Shown: piece by piece, positions 1 through 6,305 of the stretch
Position numbering within the stretch: position 1 is the stretch's first letter
How the letters are laid out: every line of letters begins with the position of its first letter
Source: Methanosphaera sp.
Lineage (GTDB): Archaea > Methanobacteriota > Methanobacteria > Methanobacteriales > Methanobacteriaceae
Assembly (NCBI GenBank): GCA_021199865.1
Contig: JAJQHG010000071.1
Span: 1 to 6,305 of the forward strand
DNA: 6,305 nt
Reading direction: 5' to 3'
Made by a program: the position numbers and the translations under genes
The notes under the pieces: model-generated
What the model saw: the letters and a program-made list of their open reading frames with translations, nothing else
Told to the model about the DNA's origin: nothing
The model's database searches: none

Positions 1-15
1 GAATGTTTTTAGTAT

Positions 16-19
16 GGTG
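16..19 (+). promoter_or_regulatory. Ribosome binding site of nadE
   Basis: GGTG lies 5 bases before the ATG at 25. It matches the GGTG part of AGGAGGTGAT, the complement of the 16S rRNA 3' end, at the same register as the other genes here. It supports ATG 25 as the start. The promoter lies outside the window. Confidence 0.6.
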
Positions 20-24
20 TAAAC

Positions 25-870
25 ATGATTAACTTACCTGATTTTGATCAAAGAGAATTCATACAGAGAGCTTGTGAATTCATTAAAGATGAAGTAGAAA
101 AATCAAACACTGATGGAGTAGTTGTAGGATTAAGTGGAGGTATAGATTCAACAGTAGTAGCCTACCTTGCAGTAAAAGCTTTAGGCTCAGATAATGTGAA
201 GGGATATATCATGCCTTCCCTTACAACTTCTGATGAAGATATATATGATGCACAATTAATACAAGATTTAATTGATATAGAAACAACATACATCTCTATA
301 GGAGATCTTTATGAAGACTTTGTTAACACATGTAAGAGTGATAATTCTCCAGAAAATAAACAAAGCTTAGCATCAGCAAATATTAAGCCAAGACTACGTA
401 TGAGTATACTATATTACTATGCAACACTTAACAATTACCTGGTAATAGGAACAGGTAATAAAACAGAGTTACTAGTAGGATACTTCACAAAGTATGGTGA
501 TGGAGGAGTAGACTTATTACCAATAGGCGACCTATATAAAGAAGAAGTACAATTAGTAGCACAAGCTCTAGGAGTACCAGATTCTATTATTAATAAAGCA
601 CCAACAGCTGGACTATGGCCAGGACAAACAGATGAATCAGAACTAGGAATGACATACCCAGTACTAGACAGATTATTATACTTATATAATGACCAGAAGG
701 AAGATGTAGACTTAATTGCAGATGCACTAGAAGTACCCGTCTCAGAGGTAGAGCGAATAATTAAACTAGTTGAAAATTCATCACACAAGAGAGATCCAAT
801 ACCAATACTTCCTATAAGTGAAGATGTTGATGAAGAAGATGATTATAGCATCTATGTGGATGATATATAA
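25..870 (+). CDS. nadE: NH3-dependent NAD+ synthase
   Basis: This cytosolic enzyme catalyses the last step of NAD+ synthesis: nicotinate adenine dinucleotide is adenylated by ATP and then amidated with ammonia. The 281-residue protein is a single N-type ATP pyrophosphatase domain. The PP-loop SGGIDST is at residues 37-43, GTGNKTE at 142-148, the glycine-rich GDGGVDL at 158-164, PTAGLWPGQTDESELG at 193-208, and the conserved HKR at 254-256. All are family hallmarks. There is no N-terminal nitrilase-type glutaminase domain, so it should use free ammonia rather than glutamine, as is usual for the short archaeal and bacterial form. An acidic tail (residues 265-281, nine Asp/Glu) extends past the HKR motif. 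The ATG is supported by a GGTG ribosome binding site. It may belong to a transcript starting outside the window; leuS follows after 282 bases and appears to have its own promoter. Confidence 0.95.
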   Translation: MINLPDFDQREFIQRACEFIKDEVEKSNTDGVVVGLSGGIDSTVVAYLAVKALGSDNVKGYIMPSLTTSDEDIYDAQLIQDLIDIETTYISIGDLYEDFVNTCKSDNSPENKQSLASANIKPRLRMSILYYYATLNNYLVIGTGNKTELLVGYFTKYGDGGVDLLPIGDLYKEEVQLVAQALGVPDSIINKAPTAGLWPGQTDESELGMTYPVLDRLLYLYNDQKEDVDLIADALEVPVSEVERIIKLVENSSHKRDPIPILPISEDVDEEDDYSIYVDDI

Positions 871-938
871 TCATTATAACCTCCCTTTAACACATAATAA
901 TATTCTTAAAACCCTATTTTATCTACTAGAATAATACC

Positions 939-962
939 TATGATTAACATTATTTAATCATA
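939..962. repeat. 9-bp inverted repeat with 6-base spacer
   Basis: TATGATTAA (939-947) is the exact reverse complement of TTAATCATA (954-962), separated by CATTAT. The arms are almost all A/T, so a hairpin would be weak, and no T-run follows, which argues against a terminator. A dimeric protein-binding site is possible. It overlaps the first two RTTAAC motifs. Confidence 0.45.
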
Positions 963-1076
963 TTAACCTATACTCTACATGTTAACTTAATAATCTTAAT
1001 TATCATATTAACTTAATTCTAACATAGTTAACATAATCCTAATAACTTATTCTAATAAACTTAAAATAATGTTAAC
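943..1076 (+). repeat. Series of six RTTAAC motifs upstream of leuS
   Basis: RTTAAC occurs at 943, 962, 981, 1007, 1027 and 1071 (start positions), so the intervals are 19, 19, 26, 20 and 44 bases. Three copies share the longer form CATRTTAACYTA (959-970, 978-989, 1004-1015), and TTAACTTAAT is exactly repeated at 982-991 and 1008-1017. The larger gap after 1027 holds weaker relatives near 1041 and 1055. Three copies are the palindrome GTTAAC. The series lies wholly upstream of the TATA-like element of leuS, so it could be an operator array; that is inference. The rest of the 871-1152 gap holds no gene, tRNA or leader peptide that I can see, and no strong oligo-T terminator after nadE. Confidence 0.5.
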
Positions 1077-1084
1077 GATATAGA

Positions 1085-1100
1085 TATAAATATTATAAAT
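1085..1100 (+). promoter_or_regulatory. Candidate TATA box of leuS
   Basis: TATAAATA (1085-1092) followed by TTATAAAT (1093-1100) fits the archaeal box A pattern. Transcription would start about 25 bases downstream, near 1112-1122, leaving a 5' leader of roughly 30-40 bases that includes the GGAG site. In so AT-rich a gap, many TATA-like strings arise by chance; this one is favoured only by its distance from the gene. Confidence 0.4.
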
Positions 1101-1140
1101 TAATTTTCATAAATAATTATTTCACATCTTTTAATTAATT

Positions 1141-1144
1141 GGAG
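1141..1144 (+). promoter_or_regulatory. Ribosome binding site of leuS
   Basis: GGAG is 8 bases upstream of ATG 1153 and pairs with the CUCC of the 16S rRNA tail. It fixes this ATG as the start. Confidence 0.75.
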
Positions 1145-1152
1145 TCAAATCA

Positions 1153-4014
1153 ATGGTATCAGAATTAGAGAAAAAATGGCAAAAAAAGTGGCAGGAAGCA
1201 AAGCTATTTGAATCAAATCCAGATGATAGAGAAAAAATGTACCTAACAGTAGCATTCCCATATCCAAGTGGAGCAATGCATGTAGGTCATGGTAGAACAT
1301 ACACAGTACCAGATGTATATGCAAGATTTAAGAGAATGCAGGGATGCAACGTACTATTCCCTATGGCATGGCACGTAACAGGAGCACCAGTAATAGGAAT
1401 AGCAAAAAGAATAGAACGTCAAGATCCATGGACACTAGATATTTACAAGAATGTACATAAAGTACCCGAAGATGAACTAGAAAAATTCACAGACCCAGAG
1501 TATATTGTAAAATATTTCAGTAGTGAATACCATGATGACATGACAAACATGGGTTACTCAATAGACTGGAGAAGAGAATTTAGAACAATAGATCCTCACT
1601 ATCAACAATTTGTCAGATGGCAGATAAGACAACTAAAAGACAAGAACATTATACACAAGGGATCACACCCAGTTAAGTACTGTCCAGATGATGATAACCC
1701 TGTAGGTGATCATGACCTATTAGAGGGAGAAGGTGTAGGAATAAACCAGTTAACACTTATAAAATTCCCATATGAGGACTCATACCTAGTAGCAGCAACA
1801 TTCAGGCCAGAAACATTATATGGAGCAACAAACTTCTGGTTAAATCCTGATGCAGAATATGTAAAAGTAGAATATGAGGATGAAAAATGGATAATAAGTA
1901 AAGAAGCATATGGAAACATTATTCATCAAAAGGAGTCCATGGAGATAATAGGGGATGTTGATCCAAAAGACATAATTGGAAAAACAGTAGAAAACCCATT
2001 AACTCATGACTTACTACCAGTATTCCCAGCATCCTTCGTAGATCCAGACTATGCAACAGGAGTTGTATTCTCAGTACCTGCACATGCACCCGCAGACTAC
2101 ATAGCACTAGAGGATATAAAGAAGAATACTAGTGCAATAGAAGAATATGGACTACAAGAAGCAATAGATAACATTAAAATGATAAGTTTAGTAGATCTTA
2201 AAGGATACTCAGAGTATCCAGCAAAAGACTTCTTAGACAAATATAATGTTACAAGCCAGGATGATGAAAACCTTAAAGAAGCAACCAATGAAATATACAA
2301 ACTTGAACATGCAAAGGGTATAATGAACTCAAATACTGGTAAATATGAGGGACGTCATGTATCAGAAATAAGAGATGAAGTAGTAGCTGAGTTAATAGAT
2401 ACAAACATTGCAGTCAGACTCTATGAATTCGCAGAAAAACCAGTAATATGTAGATGTGGAGCAAAATGTGTAGTAAAAGAGTTACATGACCAATGGTTTG
2501 TTAAATACTCTGATAAGGAATGGACAGAAAACACCTACAAGTGTCTAGACCAACTAGAAGTAGTACCAAACGAGATAAGATCCAACTTTGAATACTATCT
2601 TGACTGGCTAGAAGACTGGGCATGCTCAAGAAGACTAGGACTAGGAACACACATGCCATGGGATGAAAAATGGTTAATAGAACCATTAACAGACTCAACA
2701 ATCTACATGTCCTATTACACAATAGCAAAATACATGGAACAAATCAATCCAGAAGACCTAAATGATGCATTCTTCAACAAGGTATTCCTGGACATTGATG
2801 GAGCAAATGATGGATCAACCAATAAGATTAGTCCAGAGTTAACACAACAAATACAGGATGAATTTAACTATTGGTATCCACTAAACTGGAGACTATCAGC
2901 AAAAGACTTAGTGGGAAACCATTTATCATTCCACATGTTCCACCACGTAGCAATATTCCCAGAAAAATACTGGCCAAAAGGAATAACAGTATTTGGTATG
3001 GGACTACTTGAAGGACAGAAGATGTCCTCATCTAAGGGTAATGTAATTCTACTTAGCCAAGCAATAGATACATATGGTGCAGATACAGTAAGACTATTCT
3101 TAATGTCATCAGCAGAACCATGGCAAGACTTCGACTGGAGAGAAACAGAGGTAAATGGTATCCAGAGAAGACTAGAAGCAATACAAGAATTCCCAGAAAA
3201 AGTAGAGAAAATAATGGGTCAACCACTAAAACTAAGCCTAGAAAACACTATACCAGAAGTTGAAAAACCAATCAACAAGTGGATTATTAGTCAAATAAAC
3301 AATAAAATACAGGTAGCTACAGATGCACTAGAAGGATTCCAGACAAGAAAAGCTCTACAAGCAAGTTTATTCCTATATAGAAAGGATGTAGACTATTACT
3401 TATCACGTATAACTAGTATTACACAGGAAGAAAAGGATACTCTAACATACATTGTTAATACATGGATAAGACTTCTATCACCATTCATACCATACACTAC
3501 AGAGGAAATATGGGATACATATAATGATGATGAAATATTTATTTCCTCAATTGACTGGCCAACAGTAGACACATCAGTAATTGATGAGAAGATAAATAAG
3601 TCCGAGGAAATCATACAAGACTTAAGTAAGGATATCAAGGAAATTATTAAGATAACAAAGTCAACACCAGAAACAGTACATCTTTACACAGCACCAGACT
3701 GGAAGTATGATGTATATGATATTGCACAAGAGGTTGGAAAACCAAATGTTGGAATGATTATACAAGAATCCATGAAGGCAAACCTATATGATAACAAGAA
3801 GGAATTATCAAAATTTGCAACAAAAACAGCAAAAGCATTCAATAAAATAAACTATGTTGGAAAGATTGATGAAGTAGAAGTAATTAATGATGCAAAGAAA
3901 TACCTAGAATCCGAAATTGGATCAAAAATCATAGTATATGATGAACCAACCTATGATCCACAAAACAAAGCACAGAATGCTACACCATACAAGCCAGCAA
4001 TATACCTTGAATAA
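1153..4014 (+). CDS. leuS: Leucyl-tRNA synthetase, archaeal type
   Basis: This class I aminoacyl-tRNA synthetase joins leucine to tRNA-Leu in the cytosol with ATP. The 953-residue protein opens with EKKWQKKWQEAKLFE. The HIGH signature is HVGH at residues 43-46 and the KMSKS signature is KMSSS at 623-627. Between them sits the CP1 editing domain, with TFRPETLYGATN at 216-227 and TGVVFSVPAHAPADY at 302-316; D315 may match the aspartate that holds the amino group of mischarged amino acids in archaeal LeuRS. CRCGAKC (433-439) is a possible metal-binding cluster. DQWF (446-449), DWACSRRLGLGT (488-499) and YWYP...SAKDL (573-586) belong to the catalytic core. A helical anticodon-binding region (about 730-850) follows, then the archaeal C-terminal domain, which in related enzymes reads the long variable arm of tRNA-Leu. 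The end PAIYLE is typical of the archaeal family, so the gene is complete. A spaced repeat series lies upstream. Confidence 0.97.
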   Translation: MVSELEKKWQKKWQEAKLFESNPDDREKMYLTVAFPYPSGAMHVGHGRTYTVPDVYARFKRMQGCNVLFPMAWHVTGAPVIGIAKRIERQDPWTLDIYKNVHKVPEDELEKFTDPEYIVKYFSSEYHDDMTNMGYSIDWRREFRTIDPHYQQFVRWQIRQLKDKNIIHKGSHPVKYCPDDDNPVGDHDLLEGEGVGINQLTLIKFPYEDSYLVAATFRPETLYGATNFWLNPDAEYVKVEYEDEKWIISKEAYGNIIHQKESMEIIGDVDPKDIIGKTVENPLTHDLLPVFPASFVDPDYATGVVFSVPAHAPADYIALEDIKKNTSAIEEYGLQEAIDNIKMISLVDLKGYSEYPAKDFLDKYNVTSQDDENLKEATNEIYKLEHAKGIMNSNTGKYEGRHVSEIRDEVVAELIDTNIAVRLYEFAEKPVICRCGAKCVVKELHDQWFVKYSDKEWTENTYKCLDQLEVVPNEIRSNFEYYLDWLEDWACSRRLGLGTHMPWDEKWLIEPLTDSTIYMSYYTIAKYMEQINPEDLNDAFFNKVFLDIDGANDGSTNKISPELTQQIQDEFNYWYPLNWRLSAKDLVGNHLSFHMFHHVAIFPEKYWPKGITVFGMGLLEGQKMSSSKGNVILLSQAIDTYGADTVRLFLMSSAEPWQDFDWRETEVNGIQRRLEAIQEFPEKVEKIMGQPLKLSLENTIPEVEKPINKWIISQINNKIQVATDALEGFQTRKALQASLFLYRKDVDYYLSRITSITQEEKDTLTYIVNTWIRLLSPFIPYTTEEIWDTYNDDEIFISSIDWPTVDTSVIDEKINKSEEIIQDLSKDIKEIIKITKSTPETVHLYTAPDWKYDVYDIAQEVGKPNVGMIIQESMKANLYDNKKELSKFATKTAKAFNKINYVGKIDEVEVINDAKKYLESEIGSKIIVYDEPTYDPQNKAQNATPYKPAIYLE

Positions 4015-4022
4015 TTAATATA
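4015..4022 (+). promoter_or_regulatory. Possible TATA box for the restriction-modification genes
   Basis: TTAATATA directly follows the leuS stop codon. A start about 25 bases downstream would fall near 4047, giving the methyltransferase mRNA a leader of some 20 bases with its GTGAT site. The TATA-like stretch nearer the gene (4048-4059) would place the start inside the coding region, so it is less likely. Read-through from leuS is an alternative. Confidence 0.25.
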
Positions 4023-4040
4023 CTCTCATTCCATATTTAC

Positions 4041-4047
4041 TTTTTTT
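4041..4047 (+). terminator. Oligo-T terminator after leuS
   Basis: A run of seven T, preceded by TTTAC, lies 26 bases after the leuS stop. Archaeal RNA polymerase can terminate at such T tracts without a hairpin. It is only 21 bases before the methyltransferase start, so termination may be partial. Confidence 0.45.
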
Positions 4048-4059
4048 AAATTTAATTTA

Positions 4060-4064
4060 GTGAT
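4060..4064 (+). promoter_or_regulatory. Ribosome binding site that sets the methyltransferase start
   Basis: GTGAT (within AGTGAT) matches the GTGAT end of the anti-Shine-Dalgarno complement and lies 4 bases before ATG 4069, the same spacing as in the downstream endonuclease gene. The GTG at 4060, which could be read as an in-frame start, is therefore part of the binding site. ATG 4066 remains a close alternative. Confidence 0.5.
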
Positions 4065-4068
4065 TATG

Positions 4069-5202
4069 ATGATTTACAAAACAATTGATTTATGTGCTGG
4101 AATTGGTGGTATAAGACGTGGTTTTGAATTAACAGGTCAGTGTAAAAATGTATTCTCTGCTGAAATAGATAAATATGCTTGTGCCACTTATATGCACTTA
4201 TACCATGAAAATCCAATGCAAGATATTAGTAAAGAATCATGTAAAGAAAAAATTAAACATATTGATTATGATATACTTCTTGCAGGATTTCCATGTCAAG
4301 CATTTAGTTCTGTTGGAAAAAAAGAAGGGTTTGAAGATAAAACAAGGGGAACAATATTTTTCCATCTTGCAGATATTATAAAAAGATCTAAACCTAAAGC
4401 ATTTCTTCTAGAAAACGTGGAAGGATTAATAACCCATAAAAAGGGAGATACATTTAACACAATATTAAATGTTTTAATAAATCAATTAAATTATAAAATT
4501 ATAGGTGTACATAAAGATGATGAGGACAACATAGTATTTAATAGGAATGATTTACTACGTAATTCTAAATACTTTGGTGTTCCTCAAAATAGGCCACGAG
4601 TATACCTTGTAGGATTAAATATGGATTATTATAGTAACTATGAAGATATTATAGGATCTATGGATCTACCTAATCATAGAACAAGACCCGAAATATATCA
4701 TGATTTAAATGATGTTATTTCTCTAAGAGAAGATAAAAAATATTATTTATCCTCACAGTACTTAGAAACCTTAAAGAATCATAAACGTAAACAACAAAAA
4801 CGTGGAAATGGTTTTGGATATATGGTAGTAAATGATCCTTCAATAAAACATCCTATATCTAATGCCCTTTTAGCTACAGGTGGTTCAGGAAAAGAGAGAA
4901 ACTTAATTTATGATCCACAAAAAGAGGTTGAAGGCCTAAAAGTTAAAAATAAAAAATCACCTATAAATAATGAGGGGATCCGTTTAATGACACCATCAGA
5001 ATGGGCTAAATTACAGGGATTCAAAGGTTATGCTTTTATAGATGAAAATGGAATAGATCAATTTACATTTCCAAGAAAAGTTAGTAATACTCAATTATAT
5101 AAACAATTAGGAAATTCAGTATCAATACCTGTAATAGAGGAAATAGCAATCATGTTAATAAGTCTTCTAGATAAAATAGGTGATAAAAATGTTCAAGTAT
5201 AA
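4069..5202 (+). CDS. DNA (cytosine-5)-methyltransferase, M.HpaII-like
   Basis: This is the protective methyltransferase of a type II restriction-modification pair. It transfers a methyl group from S-adenosylmethionine to C5 of cytosine in the target. The 377-residue protein has the C5 motifs in order: I, DLCAGIGG (7-14); IV, PCQ with catalytic C76 (75-77); VI, ENV (115-117); VIII, QNRPR (173-177); IX, RLMTPSEWAKLQGF (305-318); X, QLGNSV (346-351). The target-recognition region lies between VIII and IX. Its YYLSSQYLETLKNHK (225-239), GNGFGY (246-251) and GGSGKERNL (271-279) resemble the corresponding part of M.HpaII as I remember it, so CCGG with methylation of the inner C is the predicted target. 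Motif I has Cys where most relatives have Phe. The start is chosen from the GTGAT site; GTG 4060 and ATG 4066 are in-frame alternatives adding three or one residues. The endonuclease gene begins before this one ends. Confidence 0.95.
   Translation: MIYKTIDLCAGIGGIRRGFELTGQCKNVFSAEIDKYACATYMHLYHENPMQDISKESCKEKIKHIDYDILLAGFPCQAFSSVGKKEGFEDKTRGTIFFHLADIIKRSKPKAFLLENVEGLITHKKGDTFNTILNVLINQLNYKIIGVHKDDEDNIVFNRNDLLRNSKYFGVPQNRPRVYLVGLNMDYYSNYEDIIGSMDLPNHRTRPEIYHDLNDVISLREDKKYYLSSQYLETLKNHKRKQQKRGNGFGYMVVNDPSIKHPISNALLATGGSGKERNLIYDPQKEVEGLKVKNKKSPINNEGIRLMTPSEWAKLQGFKGYAFIDENGIDQFTFPRKVSNTQLYKQLGNSVSIPVIEEIAIMLISLLDKIGDKNVQV
5178..5184 (+). promoter_or_regulatory. Ribosome binding site that sets the endonuclease start
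   Basis: AGGTGAT is a seven-base exact match to the complement of the 16S rRNA tail and ends 4 bases before ATG 5189. It lies inside the end of the methyltransferase gene. The in-frame GTG at 5180 is part of this site and so is unlikely to be the start. Confidence 0.75.
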
Positions 5203-6256
5203 TAAAGGTGAATGGAGTGAATTATATGTTATATTCAAGTTATTACATGAAGGACACTTATTATCATCTAATAAGGAAGAGTATACCTTAAGACGACTGT
5301 ATAAAGAAGAAGAAAATTTAATATTTGAATGTGATGTTTATTCAGAGTTAGTATATATTTATGAAGGTAATTATAATTTAATAGATCAAATTGATAGAGA
5401 AGATTTTGGGTATTATTCAAGTATTATATTAGAAGCAATACTAAATAACAAACACACATTTGAAATACTAGTAATCACTCCTTTTCTCAAAAAGATTGGA
5501 ATTACTAAAATAAAATCTTCATCAAGATCAAAAAAGGATATAAAACTTGAACTAACAGACCCTTATCTAAATGAAACAATGATTTACCTATTTAATATTA
5601 AATCTGACTTGGGATCTAAACCAACATTATTAAATGCATCAAGTAGCACAAACTTTGTATATAAATTAGATAAATTATCCAGCACTGATTATGATAAAAT
5701 TTTATCTATAAATAAGGAATATGATAAAAAATGGGTAAAAAAGAGAATTTCATTAATAAAAAATCTCCATAATCAAGATAAGCTTGATTTATCATTTAAA
5801 GGAGTTTCTAGTAAAATATTTAAGTCTAACCTAAAATCTATCAATAAAAATACAGAATCAATATTCTCATATATACTTCTTGATTTTTATTCTAATATGA
5901 AAAGTTACTCTTTGAAGCAACTTACTGAAAATATAATTAATGAAAACCCTTTAAAACTAAATCTTGATGATTATAAAAACGCTGTTACGTCCCTTTTAAA
6001 TGCAAGTCTATTTGGAATGATGCCCTCAAAAGAATGGAGTAGGGACTATTCAAATGATGGAATAATTATAGTAAATAAAGATGGAAACATTTATTGTATG
6101 CAAAGATTTCATGATAGTGAATTAATTAGTGAATATTTATATAATAATACTAAATTAGAAACAGCAAGTACGTCTCGTTACAATATAGCCAAGATATATC
6201 AGGATCGTTGTGATAACTTTTTAATTAATCTTAATCTACAAATTAGAATGACTTAA
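5189..6256 (+). CDS. Type II restriction endonuclease, HpaII family
   Basis: Predicted to cut unmethylated DNA at CCGG; HpaII itself cuts C^CGG and is blocked by methylation of the inner C. The 355-residue protein is close to the length of HpaII (about 358). Three stretches fit the family as I know it: NKGEWSELY at residues 5-13; NIKSDLGSKPTLLNAS at 136-151; and the C-terminal NTKLETASTSRYNIAKIY (320-337) with NLNLQIR (347-353). Asp 117 or 124 with the IK at 137-138 could form a PD-(D/E)XK-like nuclease centre, but the usual acidic residue before the Lys is Asn/Ile here; this is inference. There is no signal peptide or membrane segment. ATG 5189 is chosen because GTG 5180 lies inside a strong AGGTGAT site. 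The gene overlaps the methyltransferase by 14 bases, so translation is probably coupled and follows that of the protective enzyme. No controller-protein gene or very-short-patch repair gene is present. The gene appears very AT-rich. It is intact, with no frameshift. Confidence 0.88.
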   Translation: MFKYNKGEWSELYVIFKLLHEGHLLSSNKEEYTLRRLYKEEENLIFECDVYSELVYIYEGNYNLIDQIDREDFGYYSSIILEAILNNKHTFEILVITPFLKKIGITKIKSSSRSKKDIKLELTDPYLNETMIYLFNIKSDLGSKPTLLNASSSTNFVYKLDKLSSTDYDKILSINKEYDKKWVKKRISLIKNLHNQDKLDLSFKGVSSKIFKSNLKSINKNTESIFSYILLDFYSNMKSYSLKQLTENIINENPLKLNLDDYKNAVTSLLNASLFGMMPSKEWSRDYSNDGIIIVNKDGNIYCMQRFHDSELISEYLYNNTKLETASTSRYNIAKIYQDRCDNFLINLNLQIRMT

Positions 6257-6263
6257 CAGCCTC

Positions 6264-6280
6264 TTTTTTCATAATTTTTT
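6264..6280 (+). terminator. Double oligo-T terminator after the endonuclease gene
   Basis: Two runs of six T (6264-6269 and 6275-6280) start 8 bases after the stop codon. Tandem T tracts without a stable hairpin are typical of archaeal intrinsic termination. The sequence beyond, to 6305, is A/T-rich and holds no gene I can identify. Confidence 0.6.
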
Positions 6281-6305
6281 CCTCTAAAAATAGAAAGTAT
6301 TATAA

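Noticed and set aside
435..788. 117-codon reading frame on the minus strand
   Set aside because: It lies wholly inside nadE, is Ser/Thr-rich as expected of an antisense shadow, and has no recognisable domain.
943..1076. CRISPR array
   Set aside because: The repeated unit is only 6-12 bases, degenerate, with spacing of about 20 bases; CRISPR repeats are longer and near identical.
871..1152. Possible leader peptide or attenuator ahead of leuS
   Set aside because: ATG codons in the gap run into stop codons within a few residues, no Leu codon cluster exists, and bacterial-style T-box or attenuation is not expected in an archaeon.
1710..3638. Five minus-strand reading frames of 62-80 codons within leuS
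   Set aside because: All are antisense to a well-conserved gene, with no ribosome binding sites of note and no family resemblance.
4015..4068. Attachment site or insertion scar at the leuS/cassette junction
   Set aside because: No direct repeat flanking the cassette, no tRNA gene and no integrase or transposase is visible in the window.
4175..4381. 68-codon + strand frame inside the methyltransferase
   Set aside because: It is an out-of-frame shadow of conserved methyltransferase motifs III-V; no independent start signal.

Overview
The window reads as part of the chromosome of an AT-rich methanogenic archaeon. Methanobacteriales is the best guess, and Methanosphaera or a close relative fits the extreme AT bias, but genus is inference. 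The evidence is a leucyl-tRNA synthetase of the archaeal/eukaryotic type rather than the bacterial type, strong GGAG or GGTGAT ribosome binding sites, AT-only TATA-like promoter elements, and oligo-T tracts instead of hairpin terminators. All four complete genes lie on the + strand.

Layout: positions 25-870 hold nadE (ammonia-dependent NAD+ synthase). Positions 871-1152 are a very AT-rich gap with no gene. It carries a spaced series of RTTAAC motifs, a 9-bp inverted repeat and a TATA-like element ahead of leuS. Positions 1153-4014 hold leuS (leucyl-tRNA synthetase). A short gap with a T7 tract leads into a two-gene cassette: a C5-cytosine DNA methyltransferase (4069-5202) and a HpaII-family restriction endonuclease (5189-6256). 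These two overlap by 14 bases. Two T6 tracts follow the cassette, and the last 25 bases hold nothing I can call.

nadE and leuS are housekeeping genes (last step of NAD+ synthesis; charging of tRNA-Leu). The last two genes form a complete type II restriction-modification system. The methyltransferase target-recognition region resembles that of M.HpaII as I remember it, and the endonuclease carries the N-terminal GEWSELY and C-terminal NLNLQIR signatures of the HpaII family. Both therefore point to the target CCGG. No CCGG occurs in the window. The cassette looks lower in G+C and uses more CGN arginine codons than its neighbours, which suggests horizontal acquisition. Apart from that cassette and the repeat series upstream of leuS, the region looks ordinary. 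I found no clearly undescribed system.
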